From NCBI GenBank assembly GCA_025403435.1, contig CM046348.1:36948052-37012051 (forward strand): DNA of 64,000 bases, given 5' to 3'. The stretch comes from Artocarpus heterophyllus. Taxonomy: Eukaryota > Streptophyta > Magnoliopsida > Rosales > Moraceae. Every line of letters starts with the position of its first letter. Position 1 is the first letter of the stretch. Below are positions 12,329-24,986 of the stretch, in pieces. The translations under genes were made by a program, and so were the position numbers. The notes below the pieces were generated by a model, which ran no database searches, had not been told where the DNA came from, and saw nothing but the letters and a program-made list of their open reading frames with translations.

Positions 12329-15300
12329 ATGCCCAGTATGGAATCTGAGGGTTCTGATGTTTCTCGAGCTGAAGAAATGAAAATCCTAGCCAATGAAGCA
12401 TTTAAAGGTCATAAATCATTCTTCTGGAATCTGCTTCTAAGGTTATTACTAAATTATTTTTATTAAATATTCGTTGTGAAGGTCTTGCACGCTCCTCTTG
12501 ATGGACAGATTTGCTTATAAATGGAATTCGGACCTGTATAACCTGTAAATCGTCTAACTTGACCTGCAAATCGTCTAAGTTGAAACAAACATACCCCCCT
12601 GTCTCTCTTTTTTTTTTCTTCTCTCCCTTTCCGTCTTGACTTTAATATTTAATGCACTTTAGAACTTTTTTTAACAAGTGTTATTTTAATTATCAAATGA
12701 CTTGAAACTGTTGGGGATGGCAAGTTGTGCAGACTTCGGAGAGTGTGGTCTCAGTTTGAACACGGTTATTGGCCTTCTAGGTGTATTAGTGTGAAGGAAA
12801 AACAACTTGAAATTCAAGTATCCCAAAAAAAAAAAAGAAAAGGAAAATAGGATTGTTGTAGTGAGCTAACAGGGCTGATACTTTATAGGTCTATTTCTGC
12901 CTTCATTGAGAATCCTCTTACTGTTTTATAGCTTTTCAATTGCTTTCCTTTGGTTAAGATTAAGAACAGTTGCCGGCCATGTGATGTAGTTTTATGCCTT
13001 CAGCTGTGCTAATGTTGTCATTTTGCTTTCAGCTCATAAATATGCTCAAGCTATTGAGCTGTATACACAAGCAATTCAAAGAAACAGTCAGAATCCTGTA
13101 TATTGGGCGAACCGTTCATTTGCTCACCTTAAACTGGAGGAATATGGTAGTGCCATACAGGATGCTTCAAAGGCTATTGAAGTTGATCCCAAATATTCAA
13201 AGGTATGATTTTTATTCTGAATTCATGGTTACTCGGCATGTAATTATCCTTGATCACGTTCTGATAGTTTTCATTCAATTCAGGGTTATTATAGGAGAGG
13301 TGCTGCTTATCTTGCTATGGGAAAATTCAAAGAAGCTCTCAAGGATTTTCAGCAGGTTTTTTTCCCTCTGGTTTTTGTTTGATAGATTTAAAGAAAGTTC
13401 TTTAATTTTCATCTATAGAGGAGCTATATACTCTTTCATAAGTAATTAAAAAAAAAGTGCATTATGTATCATTCAATTCTGAGGATGTTCCCAATTTTTA
13501 TATTTGGCCTTTGACTTGGTAGGCCAAATATCACATGCATGCAGTCAATTGATGGGGTGTTTGTTATGTTTTTGTAGTTCTGCAATATCTAGAAGTTTTT
13601 GAGGATGCACAATGTTGCATGTGATACTTGCATAATGTTAACTGGCTTAAGTTTGAGTGCAGTCGTTCTAAATAAGGGGGTTTTTGAAAATTTACATGGG
13701 GAAGTAGAGTTCCTTTGGGTTAGTGTAAAGTTCAAGGTTTCTTTGTGGATTGCCAAGTCCAAGAAGTTTAAGGACGTTCCTTTTCCTCTTGGAACGTGTT
13801 ATGAAAGGATTTGAAAGTAAGTTCTAGACGAATTGGGTTAGAAAGTAACTGGGATTGAGTTAAAGTTCCGAGGTGCTCAGTGTTCACTTTCTTGTTAGAA
13901 CTAAAAAAGTGTAAATGGCTACAAAAATAGCCTTGTGCCACATAACGAGAGCATGGGTCAATGACATAATTGAGGGGAGGATATTATAGGAAATAATGTG
14001 GTTTATCCCATTTCATTAGGTAAAGGATTTTGACCTTGCCATTTCTTATTTTAGTTTCAAAGTTCTCCTTCATTTTTGTGATACCCTAGCATTTAATTGG
14101 TTCTGATTTTTATCTACAATAGGTCAAGAGACTATGTCCAAATGACCCTGATGCTACCAGAAAGCTGAGAGAATGTGAGAAAGCAGTAATGAAGCTTAAA
14201 TTTGAAGAAGCAATAGCTGTACCCGTATCTCAAAGGCGTTCCGTTGTGGATTCTATTGATTATCATACTATAGGTATTACTTATTACTGTCCTATTCTAT
14301 TTCCTTTCATTTTTATTACTAAATATTTTTGCATTTATTGTTGATTAGGATGTGATAAACAAAATTTCTTGTCTATTTTCTTTTAACATTTAAACATTTT
14401 CTGGTTTTGTTAACTTTTCTTTTCCAAAATTTGATAGTCGACTGGCCATATACCTAAGCAATGTTTTTGCTCATTCTTAATAAATTCGTTGTTGTTGCTA
14501 AAATGTTGTTGCTAAAATGTGCTCGCAATGCTTGTAATGATTGTATGAATCTGATGCTTTAATTGTACTGAGATGCTCATTGCATGGTATGATTTGCAAC
14601 GGCAAGTTTGTAAACAGTCTGCTGAAAAGGTCCAACTAAAATTTTGATTTGAACCCTCTACTGAAAGTTCTAGTTAAAATTATGATTTGTTCTTGAGCCT
14701 CACTCAATGCTTGTCTGATGTGATGGCTTGAGCTATTGCTCTTTCGTTTGGTAGCACTATGGTGTCTTAGATTGGGGAGTATCACCCTTGTGGTTAGGTC
14801 CATAGAACTTGGTACAATTTGCGTCAGCCTACAAGAGACTAGATCCCGTGTTAAGATCATTTCTAACAAAATAAGTGTTCCCACGATAATGCTAGTGAGT
14901 TTATGGATAGATTCTTGACCCTTGCTTAATTTCTCATATCATCCCCAACACTTCCTTGATTTTGCCTTGGGGGTTCTGCATGTCATCTTTAGAGGTATCC
15001 ACATGTCAACATTTGATTGGTGTGGGTAACATCGTCTTTTGGAACTTATTTATTTAAAAATAGAAATTTTAAGGGTTTTAAGTTGTGGCAAGTTGCACAA
15101 TCCTATTGGGTTAAGGTGTTGGGTTTCTAATTAATAAAATTTTGATAGGTGACAATGACATGCTTGGGAAGGCTAATAAGTATATAGGTAAAGTGACTTC
15201 TTAAGCATGGGGTTTCAATTTTAAGTTTGCAATGGTGTAACTGGCCTTTTTAACTAAAACCAATCGAGTATTTCGTGTGGATTTCAGCTTCATTAGGTTG

Positions 15301-18300
15301 TCATTGCAATTTGAAATAATAGTGATAGGCTCATTACAAGATAATAGAACACATTCAAAGTGTCATTTTGGATTGGAAGATTGAATAGTTTTGTTATTTC
15401 CTTCTGAGATAACGGTGTCCTGGTTTGGATGACACTATTGCTTATTTAGTTTATGAATTATTGGTGTATGAATGTGGACGTAGTTAAGCACCTTTTTTCC
15501 TTTCACATATAAACCAATTCTTTCCTGTATGTGATTCAAAATTCTCACACTTGTTGAATCATGAGAACTTCATGTGAAGCAATTAGGTTATAGACTTGGT
15601 TGTCAAGGATAAGAACTTCATTGTTAGGCAGATTGTAGCAAGTAAGCCTTTGTAGATGTTGTGATTTTATATTTTAGTACAAGTGCAATTCCTAATCACA
15701 ATATTGGTCATCTTTACAAAAGAAATCTATGTAAAGGACATGCAATACCCTAGCATCGACTTTATTGATTTGCAAAGTCTAACTATGACTTTATTGTTTC
15801 CTCTCTGTAGCCCTCTATTTTCTCAAAGATTAGTGTTATGGATGCCATAGTCATGGGACAAATGATGGGCCACTAGTTTTTTTCAAAGCTGGCAGCACTT
15901 TCTTTGAGTGGGGCTATTAGGGTTTAATGCTGTGGGCTGTGGCCATAGAATTGCCAATCACTTAATGAAGTGGCACATGAATTTGTCATTCGTAGCATTA
16001 ACTTTTTCTCCAATTATAATTTTACTGCATGGTCAAAAGAACTCGGCGATCATAAGACTTGATCGTAATAAAGCTTACATATATAAGCTTATTCCCATAC
16101 AGGAGAGAAGAATATGCAATTTTAAGATGTGTTTGCCTACTTATTGTATTCTATCGTGAAATTAATTAGTTTAATTCCAGTATTTTTTACAATGTATCAT
16201 AGGAGGGGACCCCAGTCCATCATCAATGCCCACTGAAGTGGCTGTAGCAGCAGTGGCAGTAGCAGTTGTGGCAGCAGTGCTGACGTTAGTGAGAACAACA
16301 GCGGCAATAGTGGTATCCACAATATTGGTGGTGCTATTAATGGTGCTTGGGTTATGTTGGTGGTCTGGCTGCCTGGGTGGGATCTATACCAAGAGTCGAG
16401 TACATGACCTAGGTTTGAGTTTGCAATATTGAATAAACTTTTAAGTTCTAGGAACTCAATGAGAAATAAAGTCATTCACTGATACAGCTGGGTAGGGTGA
16501 CCTGTTAGGCATGGTACTCAACCTCTAGCTTATAGGATCAAACATTTTGCATTATTGAGGTCCTCTAACATACGATTATTTTTTTAGCTGATTAAGTCAT
16601 GGGAGTTTGGTCTCTCTATCTCATCAGAGTTGTGATTAAGGTCTCTTTATCTCGTTGAAGTTGAAATTAATATTAAGCTTGTGCATAATCCTGCAAGTCC
16701 ATGGATAAGAAGTTATATGTTTTTGGATTAGGAAATGAATTATGAATATCTGAAAAATTCCAAAATAACAAATCAGATGTAAATCTCAGTGAAGCAAAAT
16801 TTGGGGAAAAAAAACTCCAAAATCTTGTGAATTTAGTTATGGAATACCCTAATATAGTGAATGGGTTGATGCGGGTGTATTTTCTATTATTAATTTCAAG
16901 AGAGTGTATTCATTTATTTTACCTTTATAGAGGTCTAGCTCCATCTTAGTGTTGCTTGTTTGTCTTTTCGCGTTGGACTAGGAGCAATATTTTTGTATGT
17001 TTGGGTGTCTTTATTTTACTTCTTGTGCATGTTGCTTGAGGATTTTTGATGCGGAACAATATTGGAATGTTTATTTAGTTTCCATTTAATTGGAGATTTA
17101 TGTTAGTAGGGTAGTTTTCGATTGTTAACTGTGTTATTATTTTATTTTTTACTTTGGTCTAGTTTTCTATTTTGTGTGGTTAGGAGCTTGTTCTATTTTC
17201 GAAATAGGGTTAATTTCTCATTACGCAGTTTACTTATTACATGTTGGTTCAGACGATGATTAATAAATATTGGTATCAGTGGTTTCCCCTCTGGAGTTTT
17301 TGTTCTGTCTCTATCTCTCTCTAGTGGCTTTTTTCCCTATCTTGATTCTATTATCTATCTCAATTCTCTTTCTTATATTGATCCTACATGAATTTTATTT
17401 CTATGGATGAGATTTAGAATTAACTTCCAAGCATCAAGTTCTTGCATGTATGGTTGAATTCTTGCTCTTTTTTCTATTTGATCTGTGATCTTTGTTAAAT
17501 TTTTCGATTTCCTTCAGTGAAGGAATTTCAGACTTGGTTCTTGACCCCCAAGCATTAAATTTCTTTTTCTTTGACATCCAGATGTGGAGCCACAATATTC
17601 AGGTGCAAAAATAGAAGGAGATGTTGTTACATTGGATTTTGTGAAGAAAATGATGGAGGATTTTAAGAACCAAAAAAGTTTGCACAAACGGTATAACGGC
17701 AAAAAGAGAATTCATAGTAATACCTAGTTCTAAATTGATATTCGGCCTATTTTTTGACATGGTTTTCTTATGTGGTTAGATATGCATACCAGATTGTCTT
17801 ACAAACAAGAGAAATGTTGCGGTCCCTGCCTTCTCTTGTTGATTTAACAGTTCTGGAGGGCAATCACTTTACTGTATGTGGTGATGTGCATGGTCAGGTA
17901 AATTCTTTCTCTCTCTTAAAATTCTGGAACTAATGCTTGATTAAAATCCAAAAATCAATGGCAAGCATCTATGTCTGATAGTAAAATCAAGGGAAGAGAA
18001 TGAATTGAATTGAACACCTAAGATTTATATTGCGTTTGTGGTTGAATACTGGACATGGATAGAAAGAATTGCATAGGTAGTGGAAAGTGGTTATTAGGTG
18101 TACAATATACTTGCACACCTAAGACCCAATGGTACTCTAAAAGCTCCAGAACCAGCAATCCTGCCTTGTCAACCTTGAAGTTTCTAGTCTCTTGGTATTT
18201 AGTGGGTAGGGATCTTGGTAATTGTTTGAAGACTGTTTAGATCATATGTACTTTATTTTTTTTATACATATATTTTTAATTTTATTTTCTATTTCTTGGC

Positions 18301-20411
18301 TGCAATGATAATGTAATATTTCAATTAAACGGTTGCGTCTTGATTTGGCATTTTTTAAAATTATTTTTTTCAACTTTTTGCATACCAAATTTTAAACTTC
18401 TGCATGTCGGTGATTTAGTATCAGAATCCCCTCCTTTGTGTGAGTGTGCGTGTGTGCGTGCGTGGGCGCGTGCGTCGTGTTGCGCTACGTTATGTCTGAG
18501 CTCGTTGAAATGCTGTAGTATTAAGTTGCTGCTTATTACTTAAAAATAAAATTGTTCTCTTCTTGATGCAGTTCTATGATCTCCTCAACATTTTTGAGCT
18601 GAATGGGCTTCCTTCAGATGAGAATCCATATTTATTTAATGGTGACTTCGTGGATAGAGGGTCATTTTCTTTGGAGGTCATCCTCACTCTGTTTGCGTTC
18701 AAGTGCATGTCTCCGTCAGGTAAAGCTTCTTGACTTCTTCATTGGTTACCTTTCCCCAAACTTAGTGCTGTGCTCCACTAATATTTTGCTGCTTTGATCA
18801 ATTTTTGTCTGATTTTAGTAGCCGCTTAAGAACCATGTAACTTGTTGCTGGTGTAACATGGGGAGTAGGGTGTTCAGATTTTATCTTATTTTTTAAACGT
18901 GTTGGTTCTTGATTTTCGTAAATAAAGTTTCTTTTCAACTTTAACCAGCTGTTTTGTTTTGGCGTCTTCTCTGGAGTGCACCTTCATTTATAACTTCTGT
19001 GCCCCACAAATCATTATATTTCAACTTTTTTTTTCAGATTGTAACCTTGTTATTTCATCACCACTCATTAACATGTTCATATGTTTTCAGCCATGTACCT
19101 TGCCAGAGGAAATCATGAGAGCAAGAGCATGAACAAGATATATGGTTTTGAGGGCGAAGTGCGTTCAAAGTTAAGTGAAACATTTGTGGAACTATTTGCA
19201 GAAGTTTTCTGTTGTTTACCGTTGGCTCATGTAATAAATCAGAAGGTTTTTGTAGTTCATGGGGGTCTTTTTAGTGTTGATGGTGTGAAACTTTCTGATA
19301 TTAGAGCAATTGATCGTTTCTGCGAACCTCCCGAGGAAGGTAAGGAGCATAATTTTTTTTTTTCCTCCCTTGGTTGCGATATTGATTCCTAGACTCCTAG
19401 ACTTGAAAAGATGGTGATACTGTAGAATCTGAAATACAACTAATATGCTTGTGAAATTATAGACGTTAAGCATGATGTTACAGGCATTCTGTAAATTGTT
19501 CTCGTTTCTTATGGTGGGCTTTTTACTTATCTGGATTTCTTCAGGATTGATGTGTGAATTGCTATGGAGTGATCCACAACCTTCATTGGGAAGAGGCCCA
19601 AGCAAGCGAGGAGTGGGCCTTTCTTTTGGTGCCGATGTTACGAAGAGATTCTTGCAGGAAAACAATTTAGGTCATTTTCCTTCCGTTTGTTCTCATTTCT
19701 TGTTCTCAAATCATTCGACTTTCTTTGCTTTTTTTATTCCTCCTGCAATGTTCCAAGTCGTTGACTTAATACACATTTTCCCAATGACAGATTTAGTTGT
19801 GCGCTCTCACGAAGTAAAGGATGAGGGTTATGAGATTGAGCATGATGGTAAACTCATCACTGTATTTTCTGCGCCAAATTACTGCGATCAGGTAAGTCGA
19901 TGGCAAGCATTTTACTATGAATTTTTTAGTGTTTTTTTTTTATTGGTATTTGTCTATTGCCAAATAAATAGTTATGAACTTCTATCATGCATGAAAGCAT
20001 ATCTTGAAATGGTGCATGTCAACTTAGAAGGTGACAGTCGGCCCTTTGTCTACTAAATTTTGTAAGCTTGAACGTTTAACGCATGCCTAATTTACATTCA
20101 ACATTGATATGCATTGTCTTTGCAGATGGGTAACAAAGGTGCCTTTATTCGTTTCGAGGCACCTGACTTGAAGCCTAACATTGTCACCTTCTCAGCAGTG
20201 GTAGGTTGCTTCTGCTATTAAGAGATCCATTTTTTCAACATTTCTTTTATATGGCATTTTATATTTCCTGCCATAAAATTGCCTTTTAAATAACATATTA
20301 TGAGCGTGTTTCTTTTTCTTTTCTTTTTGTTTTGTTTGAATGAAACTGCAGCCACACCCCGATGTCAAGCCAATGGCATATGCAAACAACTTCCTCCGAC
20401 TGTTTCAATAG
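12329..20411 (+). CDS. PAPP5: Serine/threonine protein phosphatase 5 (PP5/PAPP5 type), 13 coding exons
   Basis: This TPR-containing PPP-family phosphatase removes phosphate from Ser/Thr; in plants it is known to act on phytochrome and to bind HSP90. Coding exons that keep frame are 12329-12407, 13033-13202, 13284-13355, 14123-14273, 16203-16376 (cassette), 17582-17690, 17780-17897, 18572-18719, 19091-19339, 19545-19670, 19791-19891, 20126-20200 and 20352-20411. All introns are GT-AG. The product is 543 aa with the cassette and 485 without. Residues 12-120 are three TPR repeats. The catalytic domain has GDVHGQ (286-291, long form), GDFVDRG (315-321), RGNHES (346-351), HGG and SAPNYCD, so all metal and phosphate ligands are kept. 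The C-terminus ([17 protein letters not shown]) matches plant PP5. The first ATG was chosen; a second lies three codons later. No break is seen. Confidence 0.96.
16203..16376 (+). other. PP5 cassette exon encoding hydrophobic membrane segments
   Basis: The exon is exactly 174 nt (58 codons) and is bounded by AG at 16201-16202 and GT at 16377-16378. The upstream exon ends in phase 1 and the downstream exon resumes with AT, so both inclusion and skipping keep the frame. It encodes [13 protein letters not shown] followed by two hydrophobic runs ([17 protein letters not shown] and [18 protein letters not shown]) and WWSGCL, between the TPR and catalytic domains. Tomato and Arabidopsis PP5 are known to have a long ER-membrane form and a short soluble or nuclear form made by alternative splicing of this region. 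The 3.3-kb interval 14274-17581 is the combined intron when it is skipped. Confidence 0.88.
18424..18480. repeat. GT/GC-rich purine-pyrimidine alternating run in a PP5 intron
   Basis: A stretch of TGTG, CGTG and CGCG alternation of about 50 bp lies in the intron before the exon at 18572. It is a simple repeat with no coding sense. Confidence 0.7.
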
Positions 20412-20850
20412 TCTACATGGCCGACCAGGACTTCCCAAAACTGTACATTGTCTTGGTGTGCCATAAATTTTCTGCAGAATTGCGAACCCCTTTTTTTAGT
20501 TGACTCTAAAGAGTGTTGGTGAACATTGAGAAATGCAGTTTCATGTTTGTGGTGATCCACAAAGACACTATTCGTTTATTTTTATCTTGTAGTCACAGCT
20601 AGGAAGGATATTTAATGCATTTCGTTTGATTTTTTTTTTCCCTTGTACTGGCCTGGAAGTCGGGTTGCTGGAACTGTGGAAGTCGCAAACACATGAATCT
20701 GCTTGCTGAAAGTGATGGTTTAAATCTGTATGTATTACTTTCAACATTTTCTTTCTTCTTATAGAAGTGGCATTTTCCTTGTTCCACTGTGGACATCTGA
20801 AAGTGGCAATGTTATGTGTAATGCAAAAATAAAGTAGACCCTGCTTAAAT
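20412..20850 (+). terminator. PP5 3' UTR and likely polyadenylation signal
   Basis: T-rich sequence follows the TAG stop, and an AATAAA lies at 20828-20833. In plants this signal is loose, so the exact cleavage site is a guess. The open frame on the other strand here (20568-20948) is not supported. Confidence 0.5.
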
Positions 20851-21391
20851 TCTTTCTGAGATGGTTGTCCTAAATGTTCTTGATCTGTTAGTAAAGAATA
20901 TATATATCCTTGGTGAAGATCAGTTACGAGTTTGCATGCAATTCCCATTTTCTAAAACCAAAAAGAATAAAAAAGAATAAAAAAACAACAAAATGATGAT
21001 TATGCCTTGGTCATTTTTGCTTTCCATGGAAATTTATAGGGGGATTTGGATAAATGACTGAAAAAAAATCTTTTTGGTCAATGGCCTCTCTTTTTTTGGC
21101 ATCAAAAAATAAAGTTTTTGAGCAGGAAAATTGGATTTTTTCATCATGTTGAGGCTTTTTTTTGCTCCAGATTATTTTCTTCGTTCTGTTAAGATTTTTT
21201 TCAAGAAAACTGAAGCAGTTTTTTTGTCTAAAAAAAAACTTGATTTTTAGGCCAAAAAAAGAGGCTATTTACTTGATTAAAATTTTTTGGTGGCCTTTTT
21301 TTCAAATTTTCCCAAATTTATATATAGGTTTGTCTCAATTACCTTTTTTTTTTTTTTTTTTTTAAGGTTAGATTGAGTGTAAAGTCGTAAG
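20851..21391. other. Intergenic DNA downstream of PP5
   Basis: It is AT-rich with many T and A runs (for example 21343-21363) and no gene. The stretch 21050-21330 has repeated TTTTTGGCC and AAAAAA words on both strands, possibly an old repeat. Confidence 0.4.
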
Positions 21392-21948
21392 TAGGGTCAG
21401 TAATTTTAAATATGATATGATGACATGATACGAAAATGACACAAGATAAATGGGTTTAGACTACATATTTATTAATTGGGCCATAAATGGGTTGGCATGA
21501 ATAACACGAAAATAAACGGGTTGGATTTGTGTAAATGCGTTTAACACGCTTTAACACATTTAATTAAACGGGCTGTAAACGTGTCTGACACAGTACGATA
21601 CGACCCGTCCGTTTATAATACATTTAAACTTAAAAATAAAAATATTTGAAATATTTGTAGTAGGTTAATATTAATTAGATATTGTGCTTTTATTAATTTT
21701 CTTTATTGGTTTTTTTTTTTAATTTTTAGTTAACTAGGTCATGAACGTGTCATATGCATGTTATCGTGTCAACCCGTCACAGCCCACTTAGTAATTGTGT
21801 TAATTATGTCATGTCGTGTTATGCGTGCCATAGTGGGTCGTGTTCATGTTTACATTTCTGGTACGTTTATTAATCGTGTCGTATTTGTGTTCAGCCTAAA
21901 CGTGTAATGTTGTAAACGTGCTAACACGAACATGTTTATTGCCAGCCT
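21392..21948. mobile_element. hAT-like MITE with subterminal ACACG/CGTGT repeats
   Basis: The right end read inward is AGGCTGGCAATAAACATG followed by many CGTGT words; the left end is AGGGTCAGTAAT followed by ATGACACGA-type words. Words such as ACACGA, CGTGTC and ACCCGTC recur on both strands throughout. Dense short subterminal repeats with AGGG..GGCAAT ends are typical of plant hAT MITEs. The left end is decayed, and I found no clean 8-bp duplication. Confidence 0.55.
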
Positions 21949-22541
21949 TATAAGATCAAGTATGATTGTATAATTGTATCATTAAAATCTCGTATCGTTA
22001 CCCATGTTGCGTAAAAGGTCTTTGTTAATGGTTTTCGTGTTGTATGATTCTTTTTTTTTCCTTTTATTTTCTTCAAATCATATTGAGCACAAACAAATCT
22101 TCGTAACGAAGTCGCTACTTATGTTCTAATGCTACAATTTCTGTAAATGTTACCATCAATATTCATAGCTATAAATGCATAGCAAATTGCGTGTGTATGA
22201 GAACGTAGACGAAGCTAATAAGTTAGAATCAAAATATTATAGCATGTGAGAGTTTTACACTATAACAATTAAAACTAATAAGTTGGAACGAGATTTTCAA
22301 ACGCACTCTAAATATTATTTGTTATGTTAACTACTGTGACGTTATTGTCATTGCCTAATTGGAACTTGGGTAATAGAGCTGAGGCCATATCTATATATAT
22401 ATAGACTTGTTTTTAATGGTTATATTTCCAATTAGAGTATGTTTTAAAAACAATTGATGATGTGGCATAATAATAACTCAATCTTATTGATTGACAGAAT
22501 ATTTTTGTTAACTATTCATTTTGTTACAACCATTAGATTTA
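21949..22541. other. Intergenic DNA between hAT-like MITE and retroposed sequence
   Basis: No gene is seen. Words at 22230-22300 (agcatgtgagagttttacactataac) resemble the interior of the MITE family at 1310 and 4510, so a fragment of it may lie here. Confidence 0.35.
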
Positions 22542-22563
22542 TATCAAATGGCTAATAATAACT
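22542..22563. repeat. Left target-site duplication of the retroposed insertion
   Basis: The 22-bp direct repeat TATCA-A-ATGGCTAATAATAACT matches 23601-23622 with one mismatch. Confidence 0.85.
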
Positions 22564-23600
22564 TTTTTTAAATAATAAATTGCGTTCTAAATCAACGTAG
22601 TATAAACACTAATTCAAACACAAATGACCACGATGCAAAACTCAACCCCTACTACAGACCAGAACCACTAGTAGATTCTATTGAAACGTATAAGGGAGGA
22701 AAACGTGTACCAAATTCCCACAAAAGAAAAACAAAAAGGCACACAACTCATCATGTACACAAATGACTCTTTCAAATATAACTCTATAGGTGGTGGCCAA
22801 CTTCGATCACGCCTGATTGAGCAGCTAATCGCACAAAGGCCAATCACACCACCACAAAGCACACTAACTTGTGGTTCAGACCAAAAGACTACTTTGGAGA
22901 ATGGAGAGACCACCTCTATTATTACAACGAAAATCCAACAAAACAACAAAAACACACTATAACTAGAAGGTGCAAATAACACCAAATTATTGTACAAACA
23001 TAGAAAATAAAACAACAGATAGAAACCAAACAACTACTTTGAAGGCTCTAGTAACAAACAGGTTATCACCAAGAGCAGAAGACAGACCCATGGATCCACT
23101 GGTGGACTGAAAATAGGTCGGAATGGAGCCACGCCACAGGAGAAAAAAAGGGAGCCATTGTCGCCTTCTTCACCCGCTAGAGAGACCCTCACCACTGCAG
23201 CTCTGCCACCCCACCAAGGGCCAAACCTTCATGGCGACCCATGAAACCACCCTCAGTGCGTCTCCTCCTTCGTCAAGAAAAATGCCGCTACTCTACTCAC
23301 TCCCCCCAACGCATGACCAGGCCACCTCCAACCATGGCTAGAGAACGCAGCCCCACCCCTAAATGGAATCAACCTACCCATTCCTATATCTCTCCTCAAA
23401 CAAAGGCGAAACTTAGTCATTGTCGGCAGCCCCAACTCCACGTTGTTTGGCCACCCTTCTAGGGGGCTTGGAGTCTGAGAACCATCCTTAGGGTAGTGCT
23501 AAACTCTAGTCCTTTGCCCACTCTTGAGGCGACAATGCGCTAAGGCCGGCAGAGGAACTAGCAGACAAGTCTAGGAAAAAGAAAAGGAAGAGTCGCTTTT
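22564..23600 (-). mobile_element. Retroposed sequence with A-tail (LINE-type or processed transcript)
   Basis: The element lies between 22-bp direct repeats. Its left edge on the plus strand is a T run, so on the minus strand the insert ends in ATTTAAAAAAA directly against the duplication. An A-tail plus a long duplication is the mark of LINE-machinery insertion. The body is about 1.04 kb, with a GC-richer 5' half (minus strand) and an AT-rich 3' half. A 121-codon minus-strand frame (22668-23033) is strongly hydrophobic and not recognised. I see no reverse transcriptase domain, so it is either a heavily 5'-truncated LINE, a non-autonomous derivative, or a retrocopy of a host transcript. Confidence 0.75.
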
Positions 23601-23622
23601 TATCATATGGCTAATAATAACT
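23601..23622. repeat. Right target-site duplication of the retroposed insertion
   Basis: Partner of 22542-22563. It has a T where the left copy has an A at the sixth base. Confidence 0.85.
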
Positions 23623-24981
23623 ATTACCATTAAAAACACACACACATATACGTAATAGTTTCAAAGATTTATCAAGCTTAATCGAGCTTAGCGCTTTTGG
23701 CATGCTAACTTCATTCCAATATTGTGATGCACTCAAATTTTCTTAAAAAAAGTTATTGCATAAATGTATTATTATAAAATCTTTTCCATCCTCCTCATCA
23801 TCATCATCATTATAAAACCTAATCATGATAAACAAACAGAAGTCACTAAAGTGTCAGTATCTCTCTTGCTGGTCGTTAACTCTCCCAATAGCCACCACAA
23901 TCACCGATTAAAGACACTGAAAACCTAAACTTCCGATTACCATAACTTTTTCGTCTGATATCCGATTAAGGAAATCTTACTTACTACGAACTTAGAACGA
24001 TGAGAGGAATAAAGTTAGATAGATCATGCCGCTTGATCTTGCTAGATCGTGGAACAATTTTCGACCACCACCACTGCCAACTTTAATGACCACTTTACCG
24101 ACATGTGTTGATGACATCTCCTATGCCATTTGGGAAGATCTTAGCGAGTTAAGTTCATTGATGTGCCAAGTTAACAACAAATCCATTGGAATCCATCGTA
24201 ATTGCCATCCAAAGTTCTGGAAACATCCAAACTTCTAAACATGATATCATTACCTTCTGACATCCAATCGATGTGATTTCTGTTCCTACAAACTCATGTT
24301 GAGAGAAACAAATTTTGATGGTTTTATAACTCAATTCCTGTTGAAGCACCATCATTGGAGCTAAGAATTCTGATCATGCCCACCACCATTGTTGTCTACC
24401 CTCTCGGCCACCGTGAATGACACCACCTATATCAACGGACTCAGACTTTGATGCCGAACATAACCCAAGCCTCAATTGCACAACTACCATATCTCTTGTT
24501 GGATTTCCACAAGATTGCCGCCATACATTATGAGCCATGTCCAATCCAACATTCTGAGTGCTTTTTGTCTAAAATTGAGATCACAAATCAACTTGGGGGG
24601 AGAGGGTAGTAAAAAATCCAGGTCAATTTCATGTTTGCAATGTCGGGAAGCCAAAAATCGAGGTCATTGAAAAACTAAGAAAACCTTGCCCGATCAGAGC
24701 ACTTGCGGGTCGAATTTGGTGAAATTATTACCTCCAACGAACATAAGAGGGCCGACTTAGGGTACGCTTGAGCTCAACTTCCATCGGAGTTTGGTCAACA
24801 TAAGTCAACCTTGTTCAATACCAAACAAACGAGTTAACACTGGTCAAACTAATCAATGTTGGTAAAGAATTGACCTGACCTTCTATCGACAATCCAAGAC
24901 TACCTTTGACTTGTTTTGACCATTCAAATGCAATCGTGGCCTCTATTTGAGCTAATTTTATTCCATTAAAAATCACAGGGT
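23623..24981. other. Intergenic DNA with a GTCAA-word cluster left of element A
   Basis: No gene is seen. From about 24785 to 24920 the words GGTCAAC, GTCAACC, GGTCAAAC, TTGACC and GACTTG recur every 15-25 bp. Copia A sits directly to the right, and beyond it the flank is LTR-like and related to gypsy D, so this may be the left part of the same older LTR. Confidence 0.4.
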
Positions 24982-24986
24982 ACTGA

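Noticed and set aside
12994..13449. A 151-codon frame overlapping the PP5 TPR exon
   Set aside because: It runs through splice sites in another frame; the TPR reading with exact intron phases explains the same DNA.
16197..16475. Minus-strand frame opposite the PP5 cassette exon
   Set aside because: It is a shadow of the repetitive Ala/Val codons on the plus strand.
19472..20056. A 194-codon continuous frame as an independent gene
   Set aside because: It is two PP5 exons joined through unspliced introns that happen to stay open.
22668..23033. A 121-codon minus-strand open frame as a membrane protein gene
   Set aside because: It lies within a retroposed insert, is rich in Phe/Val/Leu from T-rich DNA, and has no recognisable domain or promoter.
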